A model generated the notes under the pieces. That model was not told the origin of the DNA, searched no databases, and saw only the letters and a list, made by a program, of their open reading frames with translations. From Aliitabrizicola sp041905595 (GTDB lineage Bacteria > Pseudomonadota > Alphaproteobacteria > Rhodobacterales > Rhodobacteraceae): a stretch of 64,000 bases of DNA. The stretch's first letter is position 1; every line of letters begins with the position of its first letter. This document shows positions 1-7,579 of the stretch, one piece after another. A program made the translations under genes and the position numbers. The stretch is from contig JAYRKT010000006.1 of the NCBI GenBank assembly GCA_041905595.1, forward strand, positions 94,733 to 158,732, in the 5' to 3' direction.

Positions 1-58
1 GCAGCGCCGCCACCGACACGCTTGCGGCAAGCATGTGTTTCTTCAACGTCATGAACAT
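1..58 (-). CDS. Truncated 5' end of a secreted protein, probably an ABC transporter substrate-binding protein
   Basis: Only the first 19 codons lie in the window. They read as an N-terminal signal peptide: a short basic n-region (LKKH) followed by a small-residue hydrophobic run (LAASVSVAAL). A GGGAG ribosome site at 69-73 lies 10 bases before the ATG at 58; a second in-frame ATG at 52 is possible. It follows the RpiR-type regulator on the same strand with a 32-base gap, a common place for a solute-binding protein. The transporter assignment is inference from the signal peptide and context; nothing of the mature protein is visible. Confidence 0.5.
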   Translation of the reverse strand, partial: MFMTLKKHMLAASVSVAAL

Positions 59-90
59 CTTGTTGGAACTCCCTGTGCTGATTGTTGTGG

Positions 91-996
91 TCATTTCAGT
101 GGTCTGTGGGGATCACCGGCATGGCCGATGAAGTCGTTGTAAAGGGCGGAAACGCGGGTCATCCGTTCCTCCACCTCTGGGCCAAGCTGGGCGAAGACGC
201 CGTTCACCAGCAGCCCAATGAGCGAGGACATGGCCGAAGTGGCATCCCAGAACTGGTTGAAATCGGTCTGCACGACGAAGACCTCGTCAGCGACCTCGCG
301 CGCCCAGGGGCAGTAGGGGTCGGTGATGATCGTGACCGGGATGCCCGCCTCGCGGGCGGCCATCGCCAGCCTGCGGGTGAGGCGAGAATAGCGGCGCCCG
401 TCGATCAGGATCAGGCAGACATCGCCCGGCGGGGCAAGCAGCACCTCGGCGAAATTCCCGGCGGCGAGGTCAAGCAATTGCACCCCGGGGCGCAGGTATT
501 GAAGCTGGTTGACCAGGAACTGGCCGTGTCCGCGTTCAGTCTGGAATCCCGAGACGAAGACCTGCTTGCGCAGCGCCAGCCGCTCCACGACGCGGGCGAA
601 GTCCGGCGAGGCGGCGGTCTCGTAGTTGGCAAGGATCGCCGCCATTTCGCGCTCCAGCCCGCGCGAGATCTCGGTCGCCCCCTGTTTCTGGCGGGTGGCG
701 AAATCGGTTAGGCGGTCGCCCACCAGCCAGGCCTTGTCGCCGAGGTCGGACTGGATGGCGCCCTTGAGGTCCTTGAAATGCCGGTAGCCCAACCCGCGGC
801 AGAAACGGCCGACTGTTGCCTCGCTGACACCGACCTTGGTGGCGACCGAGGCTGCGGTCTCGAAGGGCAGGTCCTTGAGGTTTGACAGGAAGTAGGTGGC
901 AAGGGTCTGGTTGGCGGGAGTGGCGTCCCGCAGGCTGTCTTCCAGTCGGCCGCGCAAGTCGGCCGGTAAAGGCGGAACTGCCTCCTGATCTGCCAT
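91..996 (-). CDS. RpiR/MurR-family transcriptional regulator
   Basis: This 301-residue protein has the two-domain RpiR layout. An N-terminal helix-turn-helix (about residues 10-85, with the recognition stretch VGVSEATVGRFCRGLGY) is followed by a SIS sugar-isomerase-like domain (about 130-270) that normally senses a phosphosugar or related ligand. Start ATG at 996 follows a G-rich ribosome site. The gene is divergent from the racemase-like gene at 1132 and precedes the truncated secreted-protein gene at the left edge, so it probably controls one or both. In several proteobacteria RpiR members also control amino-acid or peptide uptake, which would fit the neighbours; the ligand cannot be read from the sequence. 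Confidence 0.9.
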   Translation of the reverse strand: MADQEAVPPLPADLRGRLEDSLRDATPANQTLATYFLSNLKDLPFETAASVATKVGVSEATVGRFCRGLGYRHFKDLKGAIQSDLGDKAWLVGDRLTDFATRQKQGATEISRGLEREMAAILANYETAASPDFARVVERLALRKQVFVSGFQTERGHGQFLVNQLQYLRPGVQLLDLAAGNFAEVLLAPPGDVCLILIDGRRYSRLTRRLAMAAREAGIPVTIITDPYCPWAREVADEVFVVQTDFNQFWDATSAMSSLIGLLVNGVFAQLGPEVEERMTRVSALYNDFIGHAGDPHRPLK

Positions 997-1075
997 TGAC
1001 CCCCCGGTCGGTTCCGCGGCCTTGCGCCGTCGTGATTCATCAAAAGCGTGACAGAAACATTCCCAACCGTCAATC

Positions 1076-1103
1076 TTGCAAGAAAACTGTGATCGACTAA
1101 TCT
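1076..1103 (+). promoter_or_regulatory. Candidate sigma-70 promoter for the racemase/GNAT pair
   Basis: A TTGCAA box at 1076-1081 and a TAATCT box at 1098-1103 are separated by 16 bases, close to the housekeeping consensus, and would start transcription near 1110, about 20 bases before the ATG at 1132. It lies in the 135-base gap between the divergent RpiR regulator and the racemase gene. Assignment is by inspection only. Confidence 0.45.
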
Positions 1104-1131
1104 GGCGCGGTTCAATCAGGGGGAGGGCGGA

Positions 1132-2274
1132 ATGCCTGATTCATCGGCAGTGCTGGCGACGCGGCCCCCTCTGGTGATCGAGGCGGCGGAGCTTCGGCTG
1201 GTGCGCCTGCCGCTGGTGACACCTTTCACCATCGCCACCGGCACCATGTATGAAAAGCATTTTCCGCTGCTCCGGCTGTTTTCGGGTTCGTGGGAGGGCG
1301 TGGCGGAAGGGGTGATGGACCCGCTGCCCGATTACCTGCCGGAAACCACGGCGGGGGCGATGGCCTTCCTGACTGACGCGATTCTGCCCGGTCTGATCGG
1401 CAAGAGCTTTGCCCATCCGAACGCGCTCGACCGCCATTTCGCGCCGTGGCGGGCAAACCGGATGGCACTGGCGACGGTCGAGATGGCCTTCTGGGACCTC
1501 TGGGCGCGGTCGCTGGACTTGCCTCTGCAGACGGTCCTGGGCGGGGAGGGCGACGCGATCGACGTCGGCGTGTCGCTTGGCATTGGGCCGATCCCGGGCA
1601 CGCTCGACCGCATCCGCGCGCATCTCGATCAGGGCTACAAGCGCATCAAGCTGAAGATCATGCCGGGCCATGACCTCGCCCTTGTCCGCGCCGCACGCGA
1701 GGCCTTTCCGGGCGCGCATCTGACGGTGGATGCCAACAGCTCCTACACGCTGGCCGATACGGCGCTGCTGCAGGAGCTGGATGCCTTCGGCCTCGACTAC
1801 ATCGAACAGCCGCTGGCCTGGAACGACATCCACGACCATGCCGTGCTGCAATCGCGGCTTAAGACGCCGATCTGCCTCGACGAATGCCTTGGCACCGTGG
1901 CCGAGACGCGCAAGGCGCTGCAGACGGATGCGGCTCGGGTCGTCAACGTCAAGGTCGGTCGTGTCGGCGGCCATTCCTCGGCCCGGGCGATCCACGATCT
2001 CTGCGCGGCCTTTGACGTGCCGGTCTGGTGCGGAGGGATGCTCGAAAGCGGGGTTGGCCGGGCGCACAACATCCACCTTTCCACCCTGCCGAACTTCCGC
2101 AAGCCGGGCGATACCTCCTCTGCCAGCCGCTATTTCCATCGTGATATCATCGTGGAGCGTCTGGAAGCCGACGGGGGCCGGATGCCGGTTCCGCAGGGTC
2201 CGGGCACCGGCGTGACGCTGGACCACGATTTCCTGGCCACGGTCAGCACCGACATCCGCAGGTTCGGCGCATGA
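1132..2274 (+). CDS. Enolase-superfamily protein, N-succinylamino-acid racemase / o-succinylbenzoate synthase group
   Basis: 380 residues with a complete muconate-lactonizing-type active site: KxK lysine K175, metal ligands D200 (VDAN), E225 (IEQP) and D250 (LDE), and the second catalytic lysine K274 (NVKVGR). The spacing 25-25-25-24 matches the NSAR/OSBS family closely. The next gene overlaps by 4 bases and encodes a GNAT acyltransferase; published work on this pairing describes succinylation of a D-amino acid, racemization of the N-succinyl product and later desuccinylation. No other menaquinone gene is nearby, so racemase is favoured over menC. Start ATG follows a GGGAGGG ribosome site. 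Substrate is inferred. Confidence 0.85.
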   Translation: MPDSSAVLATRPPLVIEAAELRLVRLPLVTPFTIATGTMYEKHFPLLRLFSGSWEGVAEGVMDPLPDYLPETTAGAMAFLTDAILPGLIGKSFAHPNALDRHFAPWRANRMALATVEMAFWDLWARSLDLPLQTVLGGEGDAIDVGVSLGIGPIPGTLDRIRAHLDQGYKRIKLKIMPGHDLALVRAAREAFPGAHLTVDANSSYTLADTALLQELDAFGLDYIEQPLAWNDIHDHAVLQSRLKTPICLDECLGTVAETRKALQTDAARVVNVKVGRVGGHSSARAIHDLCAAFDVPVWCGGMLESGVGRAHNIHLSTLPNFRKPGDTSSASRYFHRDIIVERLEADGGRMPVPQGPGTGVTLDHDFLATVSTDIRRFGA

Positions 2275-2990
2275 GGGAGGTTGTCCTTCGCGACCTGAAC
2301 GGCATGGCCGAGTTCCGGCTGGCCGAGGCCTTACAGAACGATGTCTGGGGTCATGACGACACGGCCGACCCGGCCGACCTGATGATGGTGATCCAGGCCG
2401 AGGGCGGCCTCTGCGCCGGCGCGTTCTACGGCGACCGGCTGATCGGCTATGTCTTTGCCTTTCCCACCCGTGACCCGCAGGTGCAGCATTCGCACCGCCT
2501 CGCCATCCTGCCCGAAGCACGCGGCCTTGGCCTTGGCGCGCGGCTGAAATGGTATCAGCGGGACTGGTGCCGGGCACGGGGGATCAAGCTCGTCCGCTGG
2601 ACCTACGATCCGCTGCGCATCCTCAACGCGAGCCTGAACATCGGGACCCTCGGTGCCATCGGGCGGACCTATTACCCGGATTATTATGGCGAAATGGCGG
2701 GCATCAACGCCGGTGCGCCGTCTGACAGGCTGCTGGCAGAATGGTTCGTCGAGGAGGCGACCGACGCCAAGTCCGGGCATCGGCCGGAAGCGGCTGATCC
2801 GGTGTCGCGCATCGCCATCCCCCCCAACTTTTCCGAGATGCTGACCGCCGATCCCGACCGCGCCCTTGCCGAACGGTTGCGCTCGCGTGCCGCCATTACC
2901 GCCGCCTTCGACCGTGGAGAAGAGATCACCGGCTTCGACAGAGCGAGGGGTGAGTATCTGCTGACTCGCCGGGTGCCCCACGGGGCATAG
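2271..2990 (+). CDS. GNAT-family N-acyltransferase (COG3375-like), probably succinyltransferase
   Basis: 239 residues. The acetyl-CoA-binding motif of GNAT enzymes is visible as RLAILPEARGLGLGARL (about residues 75-91), followed by a conserved WTYDPLR/LNASLNIG segment typical of the COG3375 subgroup. The ATG overlaps the stop of the racemase gene (ATGA), so the two are translationally coupled. In the described D-amino-acid salvage pathway the GNAT partner puts a succinyl group on the D-amino acid before racemization; that role is inferred from the pairing. The desuccinylase of that pathway is not in the window and could lie to the left. Confidence 0.8.
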   Translation: MREVVLRDLNGMAEFRLAEALQNDVWGHDDTADPADLMMVIQAEGGLCAGAFYGDRLIGYVFAFPTRDPQVQHSHRLAILPEARGLGLGARLKWYQRDWCRARGIKLVRWTYDPLRILNASLNIGTLGAIGRTYYPDYYGEMAGINAGAPSDRLLAEWFVEEATDAKSGHRPEAADPVSRIAIPPNFSEMLTADPDRALAERLRSRAAITAAFDRGEEITGFDRARGEYLLTRRVPHGA

Positions 2991-3132
2991 GAGAATGTGT
3001 TTCGGGGACGGCCGGGCAGCGTGACTTCGCGGCGCGTCCCTTGGCCCCTGCCTCAAGCCAACCGGGCGAGACTCGCGAACCGGCACCGCGCGACGGCTTC
3101 CAGCGGGCACCAGGCATCGGAAGGAACGCGGT

Positions 3133-4155
3133 TCAGGGATCGAGCAAGACCCAGGTCATCGCAACAAGATCGACGGTTTCGCCGGGGGCCGGAAGCACCG
3201 ATTGCGGCAGGTGAAAGACGATCTGCAGTTCGGGCGCGGCCAGGGGGGCAGCGTGCGCGCGGACATGGGGGCCGAAGAAGGCGGCATCGGTTATCGTCGC
3301 CCGGCCAAGAGGCAGCCCGCCGCCATCGGCGAGCTCTGCAAGGCGGATCGATTCCGGGCGGATGCACAGGACTTTCTCGCGGTCATTTCCAAGCATCAGC
3401 GGGCCAAGGGCCGAGCTGTCGCCATTGACCGGAATGCGATTGATCTCGCCCATGAACCCGGCCGAAAACAGGGACTTGGGGCGCAGATAGACCTCGCGCG
3501 GGGGGCCAAGGTCCTCAATCCGGCCGGCATTCATCACTACGATCCGGTCGGCGATGGCCATCGCCTCTTCCTGATCGTGGGTGACATGGACGAACGTCGT
3601 TCCGACCCGGCGCTGGATCGCCTTGAGCTCGTCCTGCATGGCGCGGCGCAGCTTGAGGTCCAGCGCCCCGAGCGGCTCGTCCAGCAGCAGCACATCCGGC
3701 TCGACCGCCAGCGCCCGGGCCAGCGCGACGCGCTGCCGCTGCCCGCCGGACAGCTCGTGCGGGCGGCGATTGCCGCGGCCGGACAGGCCGACGAGCGCCA
3801 GCATTTCCTCGGCGGTCTTCATGCGCCGCGCCTTGTCGACCCCGCGCATCCGGAGGCCGAAGGCCACGTTCTCGGCCAGGCTCATATGGGGGAAAAGCGC
3901 GTAGTCCTGGAACACGGTTGTGGTGGGCCGGTCTTTCGGCCCGACGCCCGCCATGTCGCGCCCGCCGATCAGGACCTGGCCCTCGGTCGGTTCGGCGAAG
4001 CCGCCGATGATGTTCAGAAGCGTGGTCTTGCCGCAGCCGGAGGGGCCGAGCAGGACGACGAACTCTCCCGCCGCGATTTCCAGATCGACATGGTCGAGCG
4101 CAGTGGCGGAGCCGTAGCGCTGGCGCACGCCGCGGATCAAAACGGGTGCGGTCAT
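3133..4155 (-). CDS. ABC transporter ATP-binding protein, PotA type
   Basis: 340 residues. Walker A GPSGCGKTT, signature LSGGQRQR, Walker B VLLLDEP and the switch VTHDQEEA are all intact. After the ATPase core (about 1-235) there is a C-terminal beta-rich extension of the TOBE kind found in PotA/CysA ATPases (about 265-340). It is the last gene of a four-gene minus-strand operon and its ATG overlaps the stop of the upstream permease (ATGA). It energizes import of the compound bound by the product at 5770-6828. Substrate is unknown; polyamines, opines or small organic cations are typical of the family. Confidence 0.92.
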   Translation of the reverse strand: MTAPVLIRGVRQRYGSATALDHVDLEIAAGEFVVLLGPSGCGKTTLLNIIGGFAEPTEGQVLIGGRDMAGVGPKDRPTTTVFQDYALFPHMSLAENVAFGLRMRGVDKARRMKTAEEMLALVGLSGRGNRRPHELSGGQRQRVALARALAVEPDVLLLDEPLGALDLKLRRAMQDELKAIQRRVGTTFVHVTHDQEEAMAIADRIVVMNAGRIEDLGPPREVYLRPKSLFSAGFMGEINRIPVNGDSSALGPLMLGNDREKVLCIRPESIRLAELADGGGLPLGRATITDAAFFGPHVRAHAAPLAAPELQIVFHLPQSVLPAPGETVDLVAMTWVLLDP

Positions 4156-4922
4156 GCGCGCCTCCGCAGGATGAAGATTTCCGCCAGCACCACGACCCCG
4201 ATCGAGACGAGGAACACGAGCGATCCGATGGAGTTGGTGGCAGGCGAGAGCCCCGATCGGAGCATCGACCAGATCTCGACCGGCAGGGTCACGTCGAAGC
4301 GGGTCAGCAGGAAGGCGATGATGAACTCGTCCCAGCTGAAAGTGACCGACAGGAAGAAGGCGGCGGCGAGGGCGGGGGCCAGCATCGGCGCCGAGACGAG
4401 CCAGAGCACCTGCGCTTCGGACGCGCCAAGGTCGCGCGCGGCGCGCTCGGCGTTCCTTTGATGGTCGCCCATGGCCGCATAGGTGATCGCAAAGCAGAGC
4501 GGCAGGTTGATGACGACATGTCCGATCCCGGTGGCCAGGAGCGAGGGGCGAAGGCCGATCTGGTTGAAAAAGGTCAAAAGCCCGAGGCCGATGATAAGCG
4601 TCGAGACGGTCATAGGTGCGATTATCAATACCCGCATCGCGACCGATCCGGGCAGTTTCACACGGGCGAGGGCGTGCGCCGCGAGGAATCCAAGGACCAG
4701 CGCCACTGCCGAGGAGACGAGCGCGACGATCAGCGAGTTGACAAGCGCCGCCATCAGGTCGCCATCCGACAGGATCTTTTCGTACCACTTCAACGACACG
4801 CCCTGCAGCGGCGGCACCGGCAGGCGGCCGTCCTGAAAGGAGAACACTACCAGCACGCCGACTGGCAGGAAGATGAAAAGGTAGGCGGCGGCTAGGTAGA
4901 GCCAGGAGAGAAACCTCATCAT
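4152..4922 (-). CDS. ABC transporter permease, PotC type
   Basis: 256 residues with about six membrane segments and the EAA loop that docks the ATPase (AARDLGASEAQVLWLVSAPM, about residues 165-185). The start was set at the ATG at 4922, which overlaps the stop of the preceding permease as ATGA; its own stop overlaps the ATPase start the same way. It forms the membrane channel with the PotB-type permease. The family usually carries polyamines or related cations. Confidence 0.9.
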   Translation of the reverse strand: MMRFLSWLYLAAAYLFIFLPVGVLVVFSFQDGRLPVPPLQGVSLKWYEKILSDGDLMAALVNSLIVALVSSAVALVLGFLAAHALARVKLPGSVAMRVLIIAPMTVSTLIIGLGLLTFFNQIGLRPSLLATGIGHVVINLPLCFAITYAAMGDHQRNAERAARDLGASEAQVLWLVSAPMLAPALAAAFFLSVTFSWDEFIIAFLLTRFDVTLPVEIWSMLRSGLSPATNSIGSLVFLVSIGVVVLAEIFILRRRA

Positions 4923-5773
4923 ACCCGGTCGAGCCTCAGCCAGCGGGCCGACAGGGCATAGGCCAGCGTCACCACGAGCATCAGTACCACCGACAGCGCC
5001 GAGGCGAGCGGGAAATTCCCGCCGCGCCCCATCTGCAGCATGATGAGCTGGGGCAGGGTCAACTCGTTGTTCCCGCCGAGGATTTGCGGGGTGATGTAGT
5101 CGCCGATGCAAAGGACGAAGGTCAGGAAGGCGCCCGTGACCACGCCGGGCAGGGTCAGGGGCAGGATCACGTGGCGGAAGGTCTGGAAGCGCCCCGCGCC
5201 CAGGTCCTGCGCCGCGCGGGCGTAGTTGGGCGACAGCTGGATCAGGTTGGCGTAGATCGTCAGCGTCAGCAGCATGACGAAGAAATGGACTAAGCCGATC
5301 ACCGTCGCTGTCCGCGTCGCGGCGATCTCGAGCGGGGTCGAGATCAGGCCAAGGCCCATGAGCGCCTTGTTGAGAACGCCGTTCTGACCAAGGACCAGCA
5401 GCCACGAATAGGAGCGCACGACATAGGAGGTCCAGAACGGTAGAACCGCCAGCAAAAGGGCCAGCCGCTGCCAGCGGCGCGGCACCCGGAAGGCGATGAT
5501 CGCGGCCAACGGGTAGGCGAGGATCACCGAGAGAAGCGTGACGATCAGCGTGATCTCGACGCTGTTCACCAGCGCCTTGAACATCGTCCAGTCGGTGAAG
5601 ATGCGGACATAGTTCCCCGGATCGAAGCCATGAACGATCGTCCGCTCCTCCATATGCGCGAAGGACAGGGCCAGCATCACGGCGAAGGGGATCAGGAAGA
5701 AGGCGAGAAGCCACAGCAGGGCCGGGGCGATCAGGCCCCAGCCCTGACGACGCTCTCGGGCGGCGAGGCTCAC
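4919..5773 (-). CDS. ABC transporter permease, PotB type
   Basis: 284 residues with a first membrane segment at about 12-34 and five more, plus the EAA loop (AAQDLGAGRFQTFRHVILPL). Start is a GTG at 5773 that overlaps the stop of the binding-protein gene (GTGA), giving translational coupling. It pairs with the PotC-type permease at 4152-4922. The PotB length and TM pattern are normal. Confidence 0.9.
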   Translation of the reverse strand: MSLAARERRQGWGLIAPALLWLLAFFLIPFAVMLALSFAHMEERTIVHGFDPGNYVRIFTDWTMFKALVNSVEITLIVTLLSVILAYPLAAIIAFRVPRRWQRLALLLAVLPFWTSYVVRSYSWLLVLGQNGVLNKALMGLGLISTPLEIAATRTATVIGLVHFFVMLLTLTIYANLIQLSPNYARAAQDLGAGRFQTFRHVILPLTLPGVVTGAFLTFVLCIGDYITPQILGGNNELTLPQLIMLQMGRGGNFPLASALSVVLMLVVTLAYALSARWLRLDRV

Positions 5774-6828
5774 TTCTGCATCATCTCCGTCCAGAGATCC
5801 TGCATCTTGGTGTCGAGGGCCGCATCCGGGATCGGGTAAAGCTGGGCGCGCGCCAGATAGTCGGGCTGATCATCCCACCGAAGAACCGCCTTCTGCTCGG
5901 GCGTCAGAACATCGCTGGCCTTGATGTTGGCAGGCATCCCCCAGTAGCAGCTCGCGGTCGCGAGGCGCGCCTGCCCTTCGGGCGAGACGATGTACTTCAC
6001 GAATTCCAGCGCGAGATCGGGCTGGCTGCTGTCCTTCAGCACACCGATCGACTGTGCCCACCGCAGGCCACCCTGTTTGGGGATCGTCCAGTCGAGATTG
6101 GGGTTGTCGGCGGCCAGAACCGCCGTCACCCATTCGCCACCGCCCACCATGATGTCGACATCGCCGGTGGCGAGCGCCGTCTGACTCGACACCACGTCCG
6201 ATACCTGTTTCGACGACGTCTTGAGCTTGAAGAGTGGGTCCTTCAGTTTCTCGAGGTTATCAGCGGTCATGTCGGCGGTGTTGATGCCCTGGCTCATGGC
6301 CAGGATGCCAAGGACCGGCAGGTAGTAGTCGTATATGGCGATCCGGCCGTCATACTTGCCGGACCAGAGGGTGCTGAGGTCCTCCATGTCCTTTGGATCG
6401 ACCTTGGTCTTGTCATAGGCGACGGTGTTGTAGCCGAACTTCTCGGTGACGGCGTAGGTCTTGCCGTCCTTGGTGTTGTTCTCGGCCATGACCAGCTGCG
6501 GGAAGAAGTCCTTGGTCGGCAGCTGGTCCGCCGGAAGCTCGGCCATGTAGCCGGCATCGACGGCACGATGCACGTCGACTGCGTCGATCACCAGCACGTC
6601 CCAGTCGCCGGGTTGCGACTGGTCAAGGATCGCCAGTCCGGCCGCGGTGCCCTCGTATTCCTTGAGGTTCACCTTGACGCCGAACTTCTGTTCGAAGGGT
6701 TCGACCAGCGACGGGTCGGTGTGGTCGCACCAGACCAGCGCGTTCAGGTCCTTGGCGAGCGTGGGGCTTGCCGTCAGCAACAGCGACAGCGCGGTCAGTG
6801 CTGCCTGGGGCAGGGAAGGTCGGGACAT
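5770..6828 (-). CDS. Extracellular solute-binding protein, PotD type
   Basis: 352 residues beginning with a Sec signal peptide (PQAALTALSLLLTASPTLA, cleavage near residue 27). The mature part has PotD-like hallmarks such as VWCDHTDP, GDWDVLVID and KYIVSPEGQARL. The ATG at 6828 was chosen because GGAG lies about 8 bases upstream; in-frame codons further upstream (ATG 6840) have poorer sites. It is the first gene of the operon and is divergent from a TetR regulator. It delivers substrate in the periplasm to the PotBC-type channel; the ligand is not known. Confidence 0.9.
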   Translation of the reverse strand: MSRPSLPQAALTALSLLLTASPTLAKDLNALVWCDHTDPSLVEPFEQKFGVKVNLKEYEGTAAGLAILDQSQPGDWDVLVIDAVDVHRAVDAGYMAELPADQLPTKDFFPQLVMAENNTKDGKTYAVTEKFGYNTVAYDKTKVDPKDMEDLSTLWSGKYDGRIAIYDYYLPVLGILAMSQGINTADMTADNLEKLKDPLFKLKTSSKQVSDVVSSQTALATGDVDIMVGGGEWVTAVLAADNPNLDWTIPKQGGLRWAQSIGVLKDSSQPDLALEFVKYIVSPEGQARLATASCYWGMPANIKASDVLTPEQKAVLRWDDQPDYLARAQLYPIPDAALDTKMQDLWTEMMQK

Positions 6829-6881
6829 CGGTTTCTCCATGTCGGCTGTCGCACTCTTGGGCGGTGCGGACGAGAAAAAAA

Positions 6882-6907
6882 TTGAGTTCATTCATTTTTG
6901 AAGTCAA
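6882..6907. promoter_or_regulatory. Imperfect inverted repeat, candidate TetR operator
   Basis: TTGAGTTCA at 6882-6890 and TGAAGTCAA at 6899-6907 form an inverted repeat with 8 of 9 bases matching and an 8-base spacer. It sits between the divergent tetR-like and potD-like genes in a short AT-rich stretch. On the minus strand the right arm contains TTGACT, a plausible -35 box for the transporter operon, so a bound repressor would block it. Operator function is inferred. Confidence 0.5.
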
Positions 6908-6948
6908 TGTCATTTTTCAGGCGATTTGCGAAAACGAAGGATTTCCCG

Positions 6949-7578
6949 GTGGCGGGCTTGCGCGCGAAACAGAAGGCCGATCGGAACCGCCGCCTGACCG
7001 AGGCGGCGGTCGGGCTGTTCCGTGACGCGGGCTATGACGCGGTACGGATCGAGGACATCGCCGCGAGGGCCGAGGTTTCGGTCGGAACCTTCTACAACTA
7101 CTTCGAAACAAAGGGCGATCTTCTGGTCTCGATCGTGACGATGGAGGTCGAGGAGGTCATCGAGGCTGGCACCCTCCTGCTGGCCGACCCACCCGCCGAT
7201 CCGGCCGAGGCGATCCTGCGGTTGATCGACGGCTATTACGACCATTCCCTGGTCTACCTGACCAAGGAAATGTGGCGTCGCGCGATGGCGATCTCGATCG
7301 AGGCGCCGATGACGCCCTTCTCACAGCGTTACACCGAACTCGACCAGAAGCTCGCCGGCCAGATCTGCGCCATGGTGGCGCGGCTTCAGGCGGCGGGGCG
7401 GTTGCGTGCCGATCTTCCGGCGCGGGCGCTGGGCGAGATGCTGTTCAACGACCTGAACAATGCCTTCATGGAATTCGTGAAGGACGACGCGATGAGCCTT
7501 GACGACCTCAAGGGGCAGATCGCCGGCCATGTCCGTCCGCTGGCCGCGGCGCTGTCGCCCCAGGGTGGGGGGGCTTAG
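6949..7578 (+). CDS. TetR/AcrR-family transcriptional regulator
   Basis: 209 residues from the GTG at 6949, which has AGGA 7 bases upstream; an ATG at 6907 would add 14 residues but has no clear ribosome site and would overlap the inverted repeat. The helix-turn-helix is at about residues 15-60, with the family signature AARAEVSVGTFYNYFETKGDLL. The rest is an alpha-helical ligand domain. It is divergent from the PotDBCA-type operon and most likely represses it. It ends 1 base before the stop of the converging fusion gene. The ligand is not predictable. Confidence 0.88.
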   Translation: MAGLRAKQKADRNRRLTEAAVGLFRDAGYDAVRIEDIAARAEVSVGTFYNYFETKGDLLVSIVTMEVEEVIEAGTLLLADPPADPAEAILRLIDGYYDHSLVYLTKEMWRRAMAISIEAPMTPFSQRYTELDQKLAGQICAMVARLQAAGRLRADLPARALGEMLFNDLNNAFMEFVKDDAMSLDDLKGQIAGHVRPLAAALSPQGGGA

Positions 7579-7579
7579 T

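Noticed and set aside
1132..2274. menC (o-succinylbenzoate synthase for menaquinone)
   Set aside because: The active site fits, but no men gene is near and the GNAT partner points to the N-succinylamino-acid racemase role.
1141..2577. A 478-codon open frame on the minus strand
   Set aside because: It runs antisense to the racemase-like and GNAT genes; the composition is that of a GC-rich shadow.
4156..4788. N-terminal extension of the PotA-type protein
   Set aside because: The frame is open upstream, but the ATPase fold begins at the ATG at 4155, which overlaps the permease stop in the ATGA pattern seen at the other joints.
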